64,000 nt of DNA from Atkinsonella hypoxylon (taxonomy: Eukaryota; Ascomycota; Sordariomycetes; Hypocreales; Clavicipitaceae), in assembly GCA_000729835.1 (NCBI GenBank), contig JFHB01000006.1, forward strand, positions 402,477 through 466,476. The letters run 5' to 3'. Made by a program: the position numbers and the translations under genes. Of this stretch, positions 23,833 to 35,808 are shown piece by piece (positions within the stretch are counted from its first letter, which is position 1; each line of letters starts with the position of its first letter). The notes under the pieces are model-generated. The model was not told the origin of the DNA. It was given only the letters and a program-made list of their open reading frames with translations, and ran no database searches.

Positions 23833-23848
23833 TAAACATTCCTCTGTA
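23833..23848 (+). repeat. left target-site duplication of the LINE
   Basis: TAAACATTCCTCTGTA, identical to 30566-30581 on the other side of the AT-rich insertion. Confidence 0.85.
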
Positions 23849-23999
23849 ACAATAAAGCTAAGAAGAGAGTTTTTCGCCCGCACCCCGACAGCGACGCGGA
23901 ACCAGCCCTAAAATCGACTAAACTTTAATAAAAACATTTACTAAGCCCGTTTAGGCCCCTCTATAATAGCGTATTACTCCTAAAGCGCTAGTGTAAAGA

Positions 24000-25420
24000 A
24001 GGTAGTTCTAATAGTAGTTAATAAAGGGGAAAAAGAGCTTACCTAAAGCTACTACTACCCTTAAGTAAGCGCAAAAGCCTTTACTATAGAGAAGCAGCTT
24101 AATACTAAGTTACCTTAAGGAAGAGACTAAGTGCTAAATTACTTATAGAAGTTCTACCTAGAGATTGCTAGAATTATTCTAGCTATAGCGCTTTTAGATA
24201 TATAGAAAGTGCTACTAAAAGTATATAATACAGAAAAAGCTAGGTTTAAGTGCACTACTACCTATAACCTATTAACACTAGTTATAACTAAAAACCTTAA
24301 AAGAGTAGTTAAAAAAGCAGTTAAAAAGACTCTTTAGGCTAGCGCTAAAGGGAATTTAACCTAAGTAAACGTTATAGCCTATAATATAACACTAGTAATA
24401 ACTATAACTGCTAGCTGCTTAAGTACTCTTTTAGTTTCTCTATAATAGCACTATAAAATAATTATTTAAGAAGATATAATCCCTAAGCCCTTAAAAAATA
24501 AAAGCTTAACTAAGATAGTTAAAGTAGTTAACTACACTACTAAATAAAGCACTACTATAGCAGTAAAATATTTATATAGTAAAGATATAGTTATTATATT
24601 TAAAAAGATAGCTAAACTATATAAAGAGAAATAGAGATAGCTTAAAGCCTTTTTTAGCTAAAAAGTAGCTCTTTAGTATAAAATCTATAGTATTATTATT
24701 AAGAATTTCTTAATTTACTATACTATAGAAATTATAAAAGAAGAAATTATATAAAACTTAGAAATAAAAAACAGCTTAAGTATTACTAAAGTAATAGTTT
24801 AAAAACTAAAGAGAACTATAATAAAAGCTCCTTTAATTATTAAACTAAATAATATAAAGGCAGCTAACTATTTATATTAAGTAAAGGCTATTTATATAGC
24901 TAAAATATTTAAAGTTAAACTATATAATAAAGTACTTTACTTTAAATAATACTTTTACTACTATAGGTTTAGCTATATTATAAGATTCTATAAAAAGATC
25001 CTTTAGTGTAGCTACTATAGTGCTAACTAATATAAAGATAGAGAAAATATATACCTAACTAAATAGAGTTATATATAAGAATAGTGCTTTAACTACTATA
25101 GAGCTTACTTAGCCTAGTTTTACCTTTACTTAATAGCTAAGAAACATTAGAATAAAGTAAGAGAAGTATATAGTAATAGGCTCTTTAAGTTTACTAACTA
25201 TAAGTAGCTTACTCTAAAGCTAAACTATAGCTATAAGCATTAAGCTAGTAGATTACTATTCTAAGAGGCCTCCTTAAGGAAGAAAAAGCTTAAAAGGCCC
25301 TTAAGAAGTAAAAATAAGCTAATATCTCTATTATACCTCTTTAGCTAAAGCATTATACTTTTCTTAAGCTAATAGGCTAAGGCTAATATACCTTAAACTA
25401 ATACTACTGTACCTCTATTC
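24000..25420 (+). pseudogene. LINE ORF1 (gag-like) relic with zinc-knuckle traces
   Basis: Plus-strand translation ignoring TAG stops gives a gag-like stretch. At about 24945-25110 aromatic residues occupy the positions expected for Cys in two or three CCHC knuckles (Tyr from Cys by G-to-A change). The less mutated second copy at 58270-58350 still has several of those Cys codons. Confidence 0.65.
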
Positions 25421-25429
25421 TTAGCTCTA

Positions 25430-28400
25430 AACTCTATATATTAATAATTATATACTAGAATATATAGAAGAGGTTAACGCTAATATAGTTAGCTTTAACC
25501 TACTAGAACAATATAGATATAGTAGCGCTATAGGAACTAGCTAGAACTAGCTAGTTTCTCTTTAACTTAAGCCTAAAATAGTTTTAATTAGTAGTATATA
25601 GAGGCTGTACAGTAGTATATATTAATAAATAGTATAGTTCTAAGAAGTAAGCAGCCTAAAATAGAGTAAACTAGTGTAGTATTTAATTAGAAAGCACTAA
25701 GATTTACTCTATTTACTTACTACTATATAAAAGAGATTAAGCTACCCCTTTTACTAACTTTAGCTTAGCTTACCTTAAGTTCTAAAGTGTCTTTATAGGT
25801 AACTTTAACTAGTACTACTTAATATAAAATAAGGTAAATAAAACGTTATTAAGCTATAATACTATACTTACGTTTATAATATAGTAATAGCTTAGCTTTA
25901 CTATACTTTAGAGTAAGGTTACCTAAAGAGTATAAAAAAAAAGAAACAGTATAATAAACTATACTTAAGCAACTTACAACCTAAAGATTAAATATATTAG
26001 CTTAGTCCCTTTAGCTAGCTTTAACTATATACTATAAATAGTTAAGGTTAAGTTAAACCTAAGCTCTAGAGACAATAGGCTAGTAATATACCTATAGTTC
26101 TTTATAGATAAAGATATTATTTAGGCTAAAGCAAATAACTACCTTTAAGCTAGTTATACTACAGCACCTATATAGACCTATACTAAAATTAACGCCTATA
26201 TATAGTAGCTAATAGACTAACTTTAAGTAATTATAAATATTATAGCTCTAAAGAAGCCCTAAAGCGCCTCTAAATAGCTACTATAGTAGAACTAGTAAGC
26301 CTATAAGGCAAAAAGGGAAGCTAATATAGCTTTAAAACAGTAGTATATTAGTAGAACTAATAATAACTAATAGCTTACTACTAAGGCAGTAGTATCTTAA
26401 GACTAAGTTATAAAAGAGAAATAGAGAAAAGCCTAAAGAAATACTATTAATAGAGCTAAATTCTACTATAGCAACCTCTAGAGCCTTAAAAGATAGGCTA
26501 AGTTATATAGCAGCCTCCCTCTAGAAACTAGCTAAGTATTAACGCTAGTTTATATAGTAAACAGTGCTATAGTTATAGCTATAATATATATAGAGAAAGC
26601 TACTGCCTTTACTAAGAGGTTCTTTCTAGAGTTTAAGGCTAACTTAACTAATATTTTAAACCTATAATTCCTTTATCTTAATACTACTCTATTCTTACTA
26701 AAGGACTACTTTATAGAAAATAATATAAAGAATATACTATACAATATAGTAAGCTAGAAAGCACTAAAAGATAATAAGCTACTAGCTAGCTTCCTAAAAG
26801 CCTATAAGCTGCCTATAAAGAAGGTTTTAATATACCTACTTAATGCTAGCTACTAGCTTAACTACTACTTAGCTCTCTTCTAAAAAGTAAGAGTTATAGT
26901 ACTTAAGAAGCCTAAGAAGCTCTTAAAAGACCTCTAAAAGGTAGAAAAGTAAAGATCTATCTCTTTACTTAATATTATAAAGAAAGTACTAAAAGCAGCA
27001 GTAGTATAGTAGCTTATTTATACTACTAAGGAGGGGTTGCTTTTACTAAAGCTCTAGATAAGTAATAAAGTAAATAGGTTTACTAAAGTAGCCTTTAGTA
27101 TACTTATAGAGGTTATTTATATAGTTTAGTACTATAGTAGAACTACTTTACTATTGCAGCTAGATATCTTTACAGCCTTTAATATAGTTAGCTATATTAA
27201 ACTAGTTTATATACTAGTTTAAGTAGAACTTTTAAACTAAATAGTAGCTTAAGTCTATAGCTTTACTACCTTAAGGTTAATATATCTTTACTTTACTAAA
27301 GAGATAATAAAGAAGCTAGCTATACCTATAAAGGTACTATAAAGGTTTTTTATCTTTTTTATTCTTTTCTTACTATATATTATACCTTTATATAAAAAAC
27401 TTAAAGAAGTAAATACTATTATTATACTAAAGTTCTTTAATAATACTAATATTATTATATATAGAAGAAGTATAGTAAAGACCTAAAGGCAGCTTAAGTA
27501 TACTTAAGCAATTTATAAGGAGTAGTTAAAAGAGTTTAGCCTTTAATTTAATCTAGTAAAGAGTAAGCTTTTATACTTTACTAAAGGCTATAGAGTAAAT
27601 ATAATACTAGTTTAGCTTAACACTATAATAATTTAGCCTATATAGTTAATAAGGTTCCTTAGTATATAGATCTTTAGAAAACTATAATAAAAAGCTTATT
27701 TAGCTAAGGTTAAGGTAAAGCTAAAGCAGTAGTAGCTTACTCTTACTATACTAGCAACCTTAATATAAAAATATTAGTTTAAAGAAGCCTAACTAATATA
27801 TATATAAGTTATTTAGAATATAGTTACCTATAGAGTAAATATATACTATACTTTAACTTAAAGTAAAGAGAAACTATATAGTATAGCTAAAGCTCTTATT
27901 AAAGAATAGCTTACCTATTTATATAGAGTTCTTAAAGCCTATAAAGCTACTCTATAGGCTTTAGCTAAGATAGAGGTAGTAATTCTTCTCTTAAACCTTT
28001 ACTTAAACTATAAAGCCTATAAATTTAGAGAAAGAATTAAATAGAATAGTATAGTAAACTAAATATATTAAGTATATACTTTAGTAGCTACTTAGCTTTA
28101 ACGCTTAAGGCTATATAAATAAAGATATACCTTTTAAGCTTTAAGTAGTAACACTTTAGGCTAAAGAGAAAACCTATTTACTAAACTAGAACTAAAGATA
28201 GAATAAAAGAAAAGATAGCTAATAGAATAAATAGAAGTAGTATATAGCTACTATAGGCTAGTTTTAGTAGAAAACCTTTTTAACTTTAAGACTATAAAAA
28301 AGGCCCTTAAGCTGCACTAAAACCTAACTAAGTATAAGTTAGCTGTTTTTACCTAATTATATACTAAGAAAATAGGCTTAAACCTCTTTTTATATAGTTA

Positions 28401-28690
28401 TAATATACCTAATATACTAATACCTCTATACTACTATAAAGGCAATAATAAGGATATTTATTACTTAATTATTATATACCTACTATATAACTACCTTAAA
28501 CTAAATAGTAGCACTTTACCTCTACTAAGGAACTTTAAAGATATTAAAGCAGCTCTTAATGCCTTAAAGCTAGTAGCTATATTAGTTAAGTAGGTTCTTA
28601 ATATAGGCTAACTTTTACAATTTTATTTAGTAAAATAGCTTTAAAAAGATAAAAAGAAGAGAAATAAATTATACTTTAAAGACTAAATAG
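25430..28690 (+). pseudogene. LINE ORF2 relic: endonuclease, reverse transcriptase, C-terminal domain
   Basis: About 25430-26130 reads as an APE-type endonuclease (TDIVALQE-like start; an IGNFN motif near 25795 where IGDFN is expected). About 26950-27500 reads as reverse transcriptase. Motif A is QLDIFTAFN at 27155-27182, and the catalytic DD box appears as FNNTN near 27435-27450, with both Asp changed to Asn. About 28320-28660 reads as the C-terminal block (KIGL..FL, then a degraded Cys/His cluster) typical of fungal LINE ORF2 proteins. Multiple TAG stops interrupt it. Confidence 0.75.
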
Positions 28691-30551
28691 AGAGCATTAA
28701 GTAACTACTTTACTAGTAAACTAACTTAAAGAACAGCCTTAAGTATAATCTATATATAAGTTAAGATATATTATAAGGTAGAATATATATAGATATAGTA
28801 TAGAATTAAAATAAATATACAGTAAAGGTATAGTTTTATTTATTTTATAGTATAACTATTTTTATACTACCTTTAGAGTAAGACCTAAAGGGGCTTATTT
28901 AGCTACTAGTTCTTCTTAGTTAGTTACTTTATACTTTAGAGCTTAAGCTAGGTCTACTATAACAATAGTTTAGCGCTATAGCTTTTATAGAATACTCTTA
29001 AAAGCATTAGTAATTCTTTTCTCTACTTCTATTATATTATAGTGCTAATATAAAGCTAAAGCAGTAATAGTAAAGGTATAGAATAAAGCTAAAGGGGCTA
29101 AAGAATTACTAATAGTACACTTAACTGCTTTCTAAATAGCCTTATATTTATAAGCTAAAACCTACTAAGGTTAGTAATAAGTTATACCTAGAACTAAAGA
29201 AGAATTTTACTACTTTTTTACTATCTTTAGTAAACTTAGCTTAAAAGTTAAGTAATACTTAAATTTTATTTTAGTAAACTAAAGACTACTTTAGCTACTA
29301 AAGCGTTAATAAAAGAGGCCTAACTTAGAACTAAAGGTACTTATAGAAGTGTAATAATAATATTAAAATATATAGCTAAAATATAAACTATTAGTACCTA
29401 TAATATTAAGTTAAAGCTAGAACTATTATAGAGAAAAGGTAGAACCTACTCTACTAGTAGTAGCACTAAATAGTAGAGTTATAGGCGTAAGAAATATATA
29501 GCTAATATAGCTAGTTATAAATAGCACTAAGCTAGAGCTAGGTTAGTAAAGGTATTAGTAAAAGAGTAAAGCGCTTACACTAAAAGCTAAAGTAGCTAAA
29601 TTCTTAGGTATTTTTAAAAATTTTTAAAAAAAAAAAATTTAATAAAAATTATTCTTTAACTTAAGTTAAAATAAATAAAGAATAAAGATAGAGTAAAGAA
29701 CTTATAGAGGTAGTAAAGAGGTAAAGTTAAGAAGCTATTTCTATATAATATAGAAAAAATTAGTAAAAAATTTAATAAAAAAGAGAAGTATTTAGCTTAT
29801 AGCTATATAGCGCTACTATATAGAGACTAACTAAAGGCTTAGCCTAAAGGGGTTTAAAAAGAATATATAAAAAGAAAAGCTTAAAAGAAGAAGAAAAAGA
29901 GAAAGAGAATATAAACCTAAAGGAGCTTTCTTTACTTATAGTTATAGCTAGCTTACTTTAGTAAGTAAGGTTAAACCTAGCTTATACTCTATAGGTAAAT
30001 AGAGACTAATATAGCACTAAACTATAACTTTAGAGGCTTATAGTATATATACTTTAACTTACTTATAGAGAGACTATAACTTATTTTCTACTTAATATAG
30101 TAGTTCTAAAGGTGTAAGTAAATTAAGCTTATTAGCACTAAGTTATAACTAGCTTAAGCGTTCTTACTTCTACTTAACCTAATTAGTTAATAATATATAT
30201 AACTATATAGCAGCTAATAGTAAGTAAGGCAACAGTAAGAGCTACTAAATAGCGCTAAAGCACTACTAATATAGTAAAGCTAAAGGCCTCTTACTTCCCT
30301 TTTCTCTCTCTCTCTCTCCCTTTTTTACTACCTAAATATATATATAGGTATATATATATATATCTAGTAACGCTGCTGTAGCTATTAGCTTAGCGCAGTA
30401 GAGCACCTACTATTTATAGTAGGGACCTTGCTAGGGCTACTTAGGCCTTGCAGCAGTATTTATTATAGAAGCACTAGGGTTTTCCTCCCTGCTACAGGGT
30501 TTTTCCACGGTAGACTAATAACTAAGCAGGGGTTCTAGCTTTCTAGCGTAA

Positions 30552-30565
30552 TTTAATAATAATAA
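30552..30565 (+). repeat. (TAA)n 3' tail of the LINE
   Basis: TAATAATAATAA-like tail directly before the right target duplication. Confidence 0.7.
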
Positions 30566-30581
30566 TAAACATTCCTCTGTA
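30566..30581 (+). repeat. right target-site duplication of the LINE
   Basis: TAAACATTCCTCTGTA, an exact copy of 23833-23848. Confidence 0.85.
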
Positions 30582-31406
30582 GAGACTTATTTTTCTATAT
30601 AATATACCCTTAAGTAAAAGTATCTATTTTCTCTACTCTTGATCTTGCTAATTTCTAAGCTGACATCTAATTAACTTAAGCTACCCCTGCAAAGATTTGC
30701 AAAATAATTCAAGGGTGCTACTGTGTGTCTTTGTCTATCCTGAGATTGCGGGTTACTTCTACTACCTAGGTTGGTACCTGGTCTATGGTGCGGTCCGGAT
30801 GCAGATTGAAGTACCCTCTACTTCCCTTGGCCCTGATTACCTAGGTACCTACCTAGGTGATTCATGACCCAGTTGTTGCCAAAGGGACTGCCGCTCGCTG
30901 TTGCCTTATCGAAGGCAAAGGGATGTGGAACCTCTCCTGTATCGATACCTTGAAGCAACATTGATCTGTTGCACATTCCCATCACATAACGGGTACTAAA
31001 ACAGTACTGTTTTCACTATCCAGCACTTACTCTGGCGTCTTTGGACTTGGCGGCACCTAATACCTCCCAGGGGAAACAATCCTAAGGGAATGTATTCCGT
31101 ATTGGTGTACGGAGTAGGTAGACTGACTCCAGGACCTGTCTGCGGAAAAGAAAGGCGACCGGGATCAAGTGTTTCCAGGGTAACAGACGGTGTACAAGAC
31201 GACAACTGAAACCGATAGCAGGGTTAATTCAGCTCTTTGCATATTAGATATTCGGTATATATGACCCCGATATGAATCAACTATCGTGTCCTCTTGTCTA
31301 CTAATCTTCTTGGCTCAAAGCGAATTCGCGACTTGGCCCTAAGCTGGTGTCTTAGCCCCACAGCCCTCTTGCTTGAGGGCAGAGGCCAGGGGAATTACCC
31401 TGTAAC
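30582..31406. other. intergenic, not strongly RIP-affected
   Basis: About 0.8 kb of normal base composition between the LINE and the TIR element, holding three ACCTAGGT palindromes (30764, 30839, 30851). No gene was seen. Confidence 0.5.
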
Positions 31407-31819
31407 TACGGAGAGTCAAGTCAAAAGTCCTGCCAGTGGGGAGGCCTGCCTAAAGCGGTCTAGTGCAGCAGAAAATATCTAAAATAAACTACAATAACGC
31501 AGCTAAAAATATAAAAAGCACTAATATAAATTATATATAAAAGTTAAACCTTTATTTAATAGCTCTAATAAATATTTAATTTATAGTTCTTAAATTAATA
31601 CTAAGCTTAGTAGTAATAATTAGTGTATCTTATCTTTATAGCTAGCCTATTAAGGAATAGCTATTAAGGCTGTTATAATCTAATAGGTTAGGAGGGAGAA
31701 GAGGGGTAAGCCCGCTATATATTTATTGTGGGGCTTATAGCTTCATCAGCTAATTAGGTCTTCTGCAGCCTTAACAGGGGTCTATGCAACCGGCAGGACT
31801 TTTGACTTGACTTTCCGTA
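31407..31819. mobile_element. 413-bp TA-flanked terminal-inverted-repeat element
   Basis: The ends read TA-CGGAGAGTCAAGTCAAAA.. and ..TTTTGACTTGACTTTCCG-TA. The 26-bp arms differ at one base, and both are flanked by TA, the target duplication of Tc1/mariner and pogo (Fot1-like) elements. The interior (about 31480-31690) is AT-rich and RIP-like and has no transposase frame, so this is a non-autonomous or internally decayed element. Confidence 0.8.
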
Positions 31820-32113
31820 CTCCGTAGGACAATGAGTTGTACTTCGCCTATGGTGTAAACTACCCAGGTAGTAAAGTAGAAGAGGTGCATCTCAATCGAC
31901 CTGCTTGATTGGCCAATAAACCTTGTCAGTACCGGTTCAAGAGCTGAGCATCCTAGTCACGTTTGACCAGCCAACGTTTGGTAGCGCATCCGGCTGCCTT
32001 TCAAGCCGCCAATTGATCATTCTTCGTAGGCTATTCTGCATCAAATCACCACCGCCTTTGACTTAGTCAGTTCCGATGTCACAGCCGGGCTGGCTTTCAA
32101 CACAAATCTGAAT

Positions 32114-32965
32114 ATGGCCAAACCAAGCCAACTACTTCTGCTAGCAGACCACATCAAGCTTTCGCTGCTTGAGCGTCAGCGTGCGACAAGTCTAAACTTG
32201 AATGACGACACTCAAGACGGGCATATTTTGCGCTCACTGGAACAGTTTCGCACGGGACTTGAGGGTCTAAGAAAAGACAAGAGTCGCCATGAACTGCAAG
32301 GCGAGGAAGAGTACGACAGCCCACAACTTCACTACATATCTCTGCGGGAAGCCTTATTGACATGATTCTCTTATCTTCTTAGACTAGCAGCGAACTTGGC
32401 GGGAACGCTCGCGGACCTGGAACGACAGTTCAACGACTTGACCGCAGAGTTTCACGGCTTCTCCAGCGCTGCGACAGAAAACACTTTAACAGCGCCAAAT
32501 TCGAATGAACTCGCTGATGATTTCTCGTGTGCATCTTCCAGGCCACCGAAAACCGTAAGATTCAGTGGTAGTCCTCCACCAGCTTCACAACAGTTATTTG
32601 GGCCCTATCGAGACGAACCCGCAACGGACACCTCTGGCTACCGCGATCAAGCAATCGGCATGACAAATCAACAGCTTCATCAATACCATAGTCAAATTCT
32701 AGAAGACCAGGATCAACAACTTGACAGACTGGGCGAATCAATCGGCCGTCAAAGAGAAATAAGCATGCAAATTGGAGACGAACTAGATAATCACGTTGCT
32801 ATGCTGGATGAAATGGATGCTGTTGTTGACAGGCATCAAAGTCGCCTAGACCGAGCCAAAAACGTGCTTGGAAAAGTCGCAAAGGGCGCTGGCGAGAACA
32901 AACAGATGACGGCGATCGTCATACTCATTATTATACTTGTTTTACTTATTGCAATTCTGAAATGA
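32114..32965 (+). CDS. SYN8: Syntaxin-8-like Qc-SNARE
   Basis: Qc-SNARE of the endosomal and late endosomal fusion machinery. Exons 32114-32310 and 32383-32965 encode 259 residues. The N-terminus MAKPSQLLLLADHIKLSLLE matches fungal Syn8 proteins. The intron (32311-32382, GTACGA..TTCTTAG) joins two frames in phase 2 to give GEEE-LAANLAGTLADLE; without splicing the first frame stops after 83 codons. A SNARE motif occupies about residues 170-230 (DRLGESIGRQREISMQIGDE and LDNHVAMLDEMDAVVDRHQS). It is followed directly by a C-terminal membrane anchor (AIVILIIILVLLIAI) with only one residue beyond, the expected tail-anchored topology. The gene is convergent with the AMA1-like gene. Confidence 0.92.
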
Positions 32966-33307
32966 CCTAAACCCATCTGTATTTTCAACAAACCAACTTA
33001 TAGCCTGGGTTTGTAGCATGGTCTGGCGTTTAAAGGTTGTCGTCTTTTTGTTGCGTTCATCCAACTGGAGACGCTTGCGATGGGAGTATTTGCGGTCTTA
33101 CTGCTGCACTTGGTCAGTCCTCGTTCGTTCTCTGACTTGGCAGCTACGGATGAACAGTCGCCCCCATGTATGTTAAAACAAATCGGTAACCCATTGATCT
33201 TCCTCACTTCCGAACCGGGCTTCGATGTTACTATTCTTCAATTGAGTATACCAAGTTGAAGGCTCGTTCAGAAACAAGAGCAGTAGCAGTGTGGATAAGT
33301 TCGCATG
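32966..33307. other. spacer between SYN8 and the AMA1-like gene
   Basis: A 340-nt convergent 3' region. Nothing else was recognised. Confidence 0.5.
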
Positions 33308-35808
33308 TTAACGAATTATGTCCCCCTCCTTCATAATGCCTTGTAGTTCCTCCAGAATATCACTACCGCCAAACATCCTAGATAGGGTGACAGCTCGACC
33401 ACCTTCTGTTGACCACACTTCATGAAATTTAACAGTTTCGTCACTGGATGCAACAATTATGCACTCATTGATGATCTTCCTCTTTTTCTTTGTTGTTTTC
33501 TCTTGTCGAAGGACGCATGAATATGGGATGGCATGCACTGCGCGCAAGTTTTCCTCCCAAGGAACGGCTGCGATTTGCGCGCATTCGGGCCAGCTGAAGA
33601 CTGCGATACGATATGGATGTTCCGGGTTGGCATACCCGAAGGTTGCAGCTATTTCTCGTTTGGTATTCGACCATATCAAAGATGTTACCTGAGCTGCGAC
33701 TGAGATTGAGGCTAGTGACGAACCAGAGGACGTATGGAAAAAGTGTATACACTTGTCATTCGAGCCACCCCCAGTAGCCACCAGCCCTTCTAGCCACGGG
33801 CAGAACGCGATAGCCTTGACTGCAGCTTGGTGAGCCTATACTTTAAGCTCACAACCTGAAGCTAGTCGCCGGACGTTATTCGGAAGGTCTCGGATAATCT
33901 CAGGCCGAACCCTCGTGGGTGAATCATAGGTTTCCTCTACATGGAGACTTCTTAAGGGCAGCCGGCCGCCTTCAGTGAGCAAGCGTTTCTGATATTGTTT
34001 GGTGGCGTCTTTCTTGTATACTTCAAAGGTGCGTTGGGTGTCTGATCTTATACCGCGGTGCTCCGACGGTAGAATTTCGTTTACTTCGAAAAGAGCACAC
34101 AAGTTGTCATTTGCGCCAGAGGCGAGCAAGTCCCCATTGATTGACCATGCTAAGCCGCATATTTGTTGATTGTGGAAGGAAATTTTGACGACCAGGCACG
34201 CACACCCCGACCAAGACTCTCTTGTGCTCTCGGACCACTCGATCAAATAATAGTACAGCTCGCCGAGCTCATCTCCAACGACCAAGTCCTCGGTAGATAG
34301 TAGAATGTTTGAACTGCCAGGTCTGCTGGAAAATCGAAGTGTAGCACGCGGGCGCCAGCTCAGACATGCGACAGCGTGAGGCTGCCGTATTTCAAACCGT
34401 GGAGCTGCTTCTGAAATCGACATGAGAATGAAGCTGCCATCAGATCTTCCTGCAGCGAGGATGGATTTGCTCCCTTCCGGCGAAGAGAAAGATACAGATG
34501 TGATCCAGACGCGATCCTGCTGAATACCATTGATTGCGCGGACACCTCCTTTATCTGACCAGGTATATATAATGTTACCCAGTCCGACTGCCAGGGTCTG
34601 TAAATTCAACGAATATGCGAGGATCGAGCAATAAAAATCATCGCGTAGGTTTGGTGCATCTAACACTCTATGTAACAGGTTAGCTGGGTTAAGAAGATGG
34701 AAGATGTCGAGCCGGATTAACTTCCTTGAATGGTGCTACTGGCAATGAGCGTAGAATGCCGACATTTTTCCTGGCTTGTAATATCGTCAGCATGGAAAAG
34801 AACAACATTGAAGACTTAAGGTATACCACTCATGTTAGGCAATTGAGTAGAGTCAAGTCGTAAGCTGTTGATTCTGGGCGAAAGTGCTATAGAAGCAAGT
34901 CTAGCCAGGAGAGCGGCCCTCTCTCGATAGGTGTCAGGTATGTGAAACTCCAGAATTCTGCTGTAAACATCAACTCCGAGGGCTAGAGAAATAGAGTTAT
35001 GGCCCATTTCCCAGTTACTGTCCTTGAACTGATTCTGGAGAGACAGTCCGAGACTTGACGAAAATGCACTCCTTGAGCTGAGGTAAATATTCCGTCGAGG
35101 AGAAAACTCTAGAATAGATACGCTCGCTGAATCATTTATTGGTGTTATAGTTGGTATTAAAAAATGCGAGAGAAGCTGCAGGCTCACTTAAAATACTTGA
35201 TTAGTATTTTGAGCATTCGTGACGACTTCGCCGAGGGTATCTCTCACTATTTTCAGGATTTGAGGCTAGGAAGCCGTAGAATGAGTGCAATTTAGACAGC
35301 GCTCGATATAAGCTAGGATTTCCCCAGCTATGACGGCTCCCGAACTTGGTCAGCTTCCCCGCCTGAGACACTTTGTCAAGTTCCTTGTTGGTGTGGTAGC
35401 GGAAACCACATGATTCGAGATAGTTTCGGGTTGGAACGTATCTGTCGAACCGGGAGGGGGATGTTTTTAAGGTTCTTCTTTTTCTAGGACTGTCAACGTC
35501 TACATCACTATTGACCTGCTTGCAGGGAGGGAAAATATGCGACCAAACGAATGGGGAATAGGTAGTTGTATTCGATGATTGACCGGCGTTGTTGTTGAAC
35601 AATGTCCACAGCACTATTGTACCATGTCAGTGCCGAAAATAATAGAAACTTTGGCTGCTCAGATACAGGATTCAGTCTCACACTGGTGGCGACGGGTATC
35701 AGTTGAGATGTTGCGCCTACGTCTCAGATATGGAGGAGTACGTGGTCCCGAGACTTCAGGGCTGCTTGGGAAACCATTCTCCGGTATTTGAGTTGACTCA
35801 TTATCCAT
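33308..35808 (-). pseudogene. AMA1: Ama1/Cdc20-family meiotic APC/C activator, interrupted by in-frame TAG
   Basis: Cdc20/Cdh1-family activators recruit substrates to the anaphase-promoting complex, and Ama1 is the meiosis-specific member. Exons 35682-35808, 35248-35613, 34827-35186 and 33308-34683 keep phase throughout (743 codons). The C-box is DRYVPTR at residues 99-105. The WD propeller starts at VLDAPNLRDDFYCSILAYS, runs through AGRSDGSFILMSI and ICGLAWSINGDLLASGANDN, and resumes after the break as QAAVKAIAFCPWLEGLVATG. The protein ends in EGDIIR, the Ile-Arg tail that docks on Cdc27/Apc3. Codon 567 is TAG (33836-33838), in the middle of a conserved propeller segment where relatives often have Trp. 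Truncation there would remove the last blades and the IR tail. A 39-nt splice (GTCCGG..TATAG) would bypass it but is implausibly short. Intron 3 (34684-34826) is the least certain. Confidence 0.75.
33836..33838 (-). other. in-frame TAG stop in the AMA1-like gene
   Basis: The codon lies between CELKV and AHQAAVKAIAFCPW in the same frame on both sides. TGG to TAG would be a single G-to-A transition. Confidence 0.85.

Larger units (their letters stand above)
23849..30565 (+). mobile_element. full-length RIP-degraded non-LTR retrotransposon (Tad1-like LINE)
   Basis: A 6.7-kb insertion bounded by a perfect 16-bp duplication and ending in a (TAA)n tail, as expected of a LINE inserted by target-primed reverse transcription. 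Read in frame on the plus strand, it retains the LINE order. First comes an ORF1 relic with zinc-knuckle-like spacing, then an endonuclease relic, a reverse transcriptase relic and a C-terminal cysteine/histidine segment. Nearly every CAG and TGG position has become TAG, Asp codons have become Asn, and the sequence is saturated with TpA, as RIP at CpA on both strands would produce. No intact frame longer than a few dozen codons survives, so it is dead. Placement in the Tad1 clade rests on domain order and remembered consensus, not on a search. Confidence 0.88.

Noticed and set aside
33839..33877. A 39-nt intron removing the TAG from AMA1
   Set aside because: It is shorter than any other intron in the window, has a poor GTCCGG donor and would delete conserved propeller residues. 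A nonsense change is simpler.
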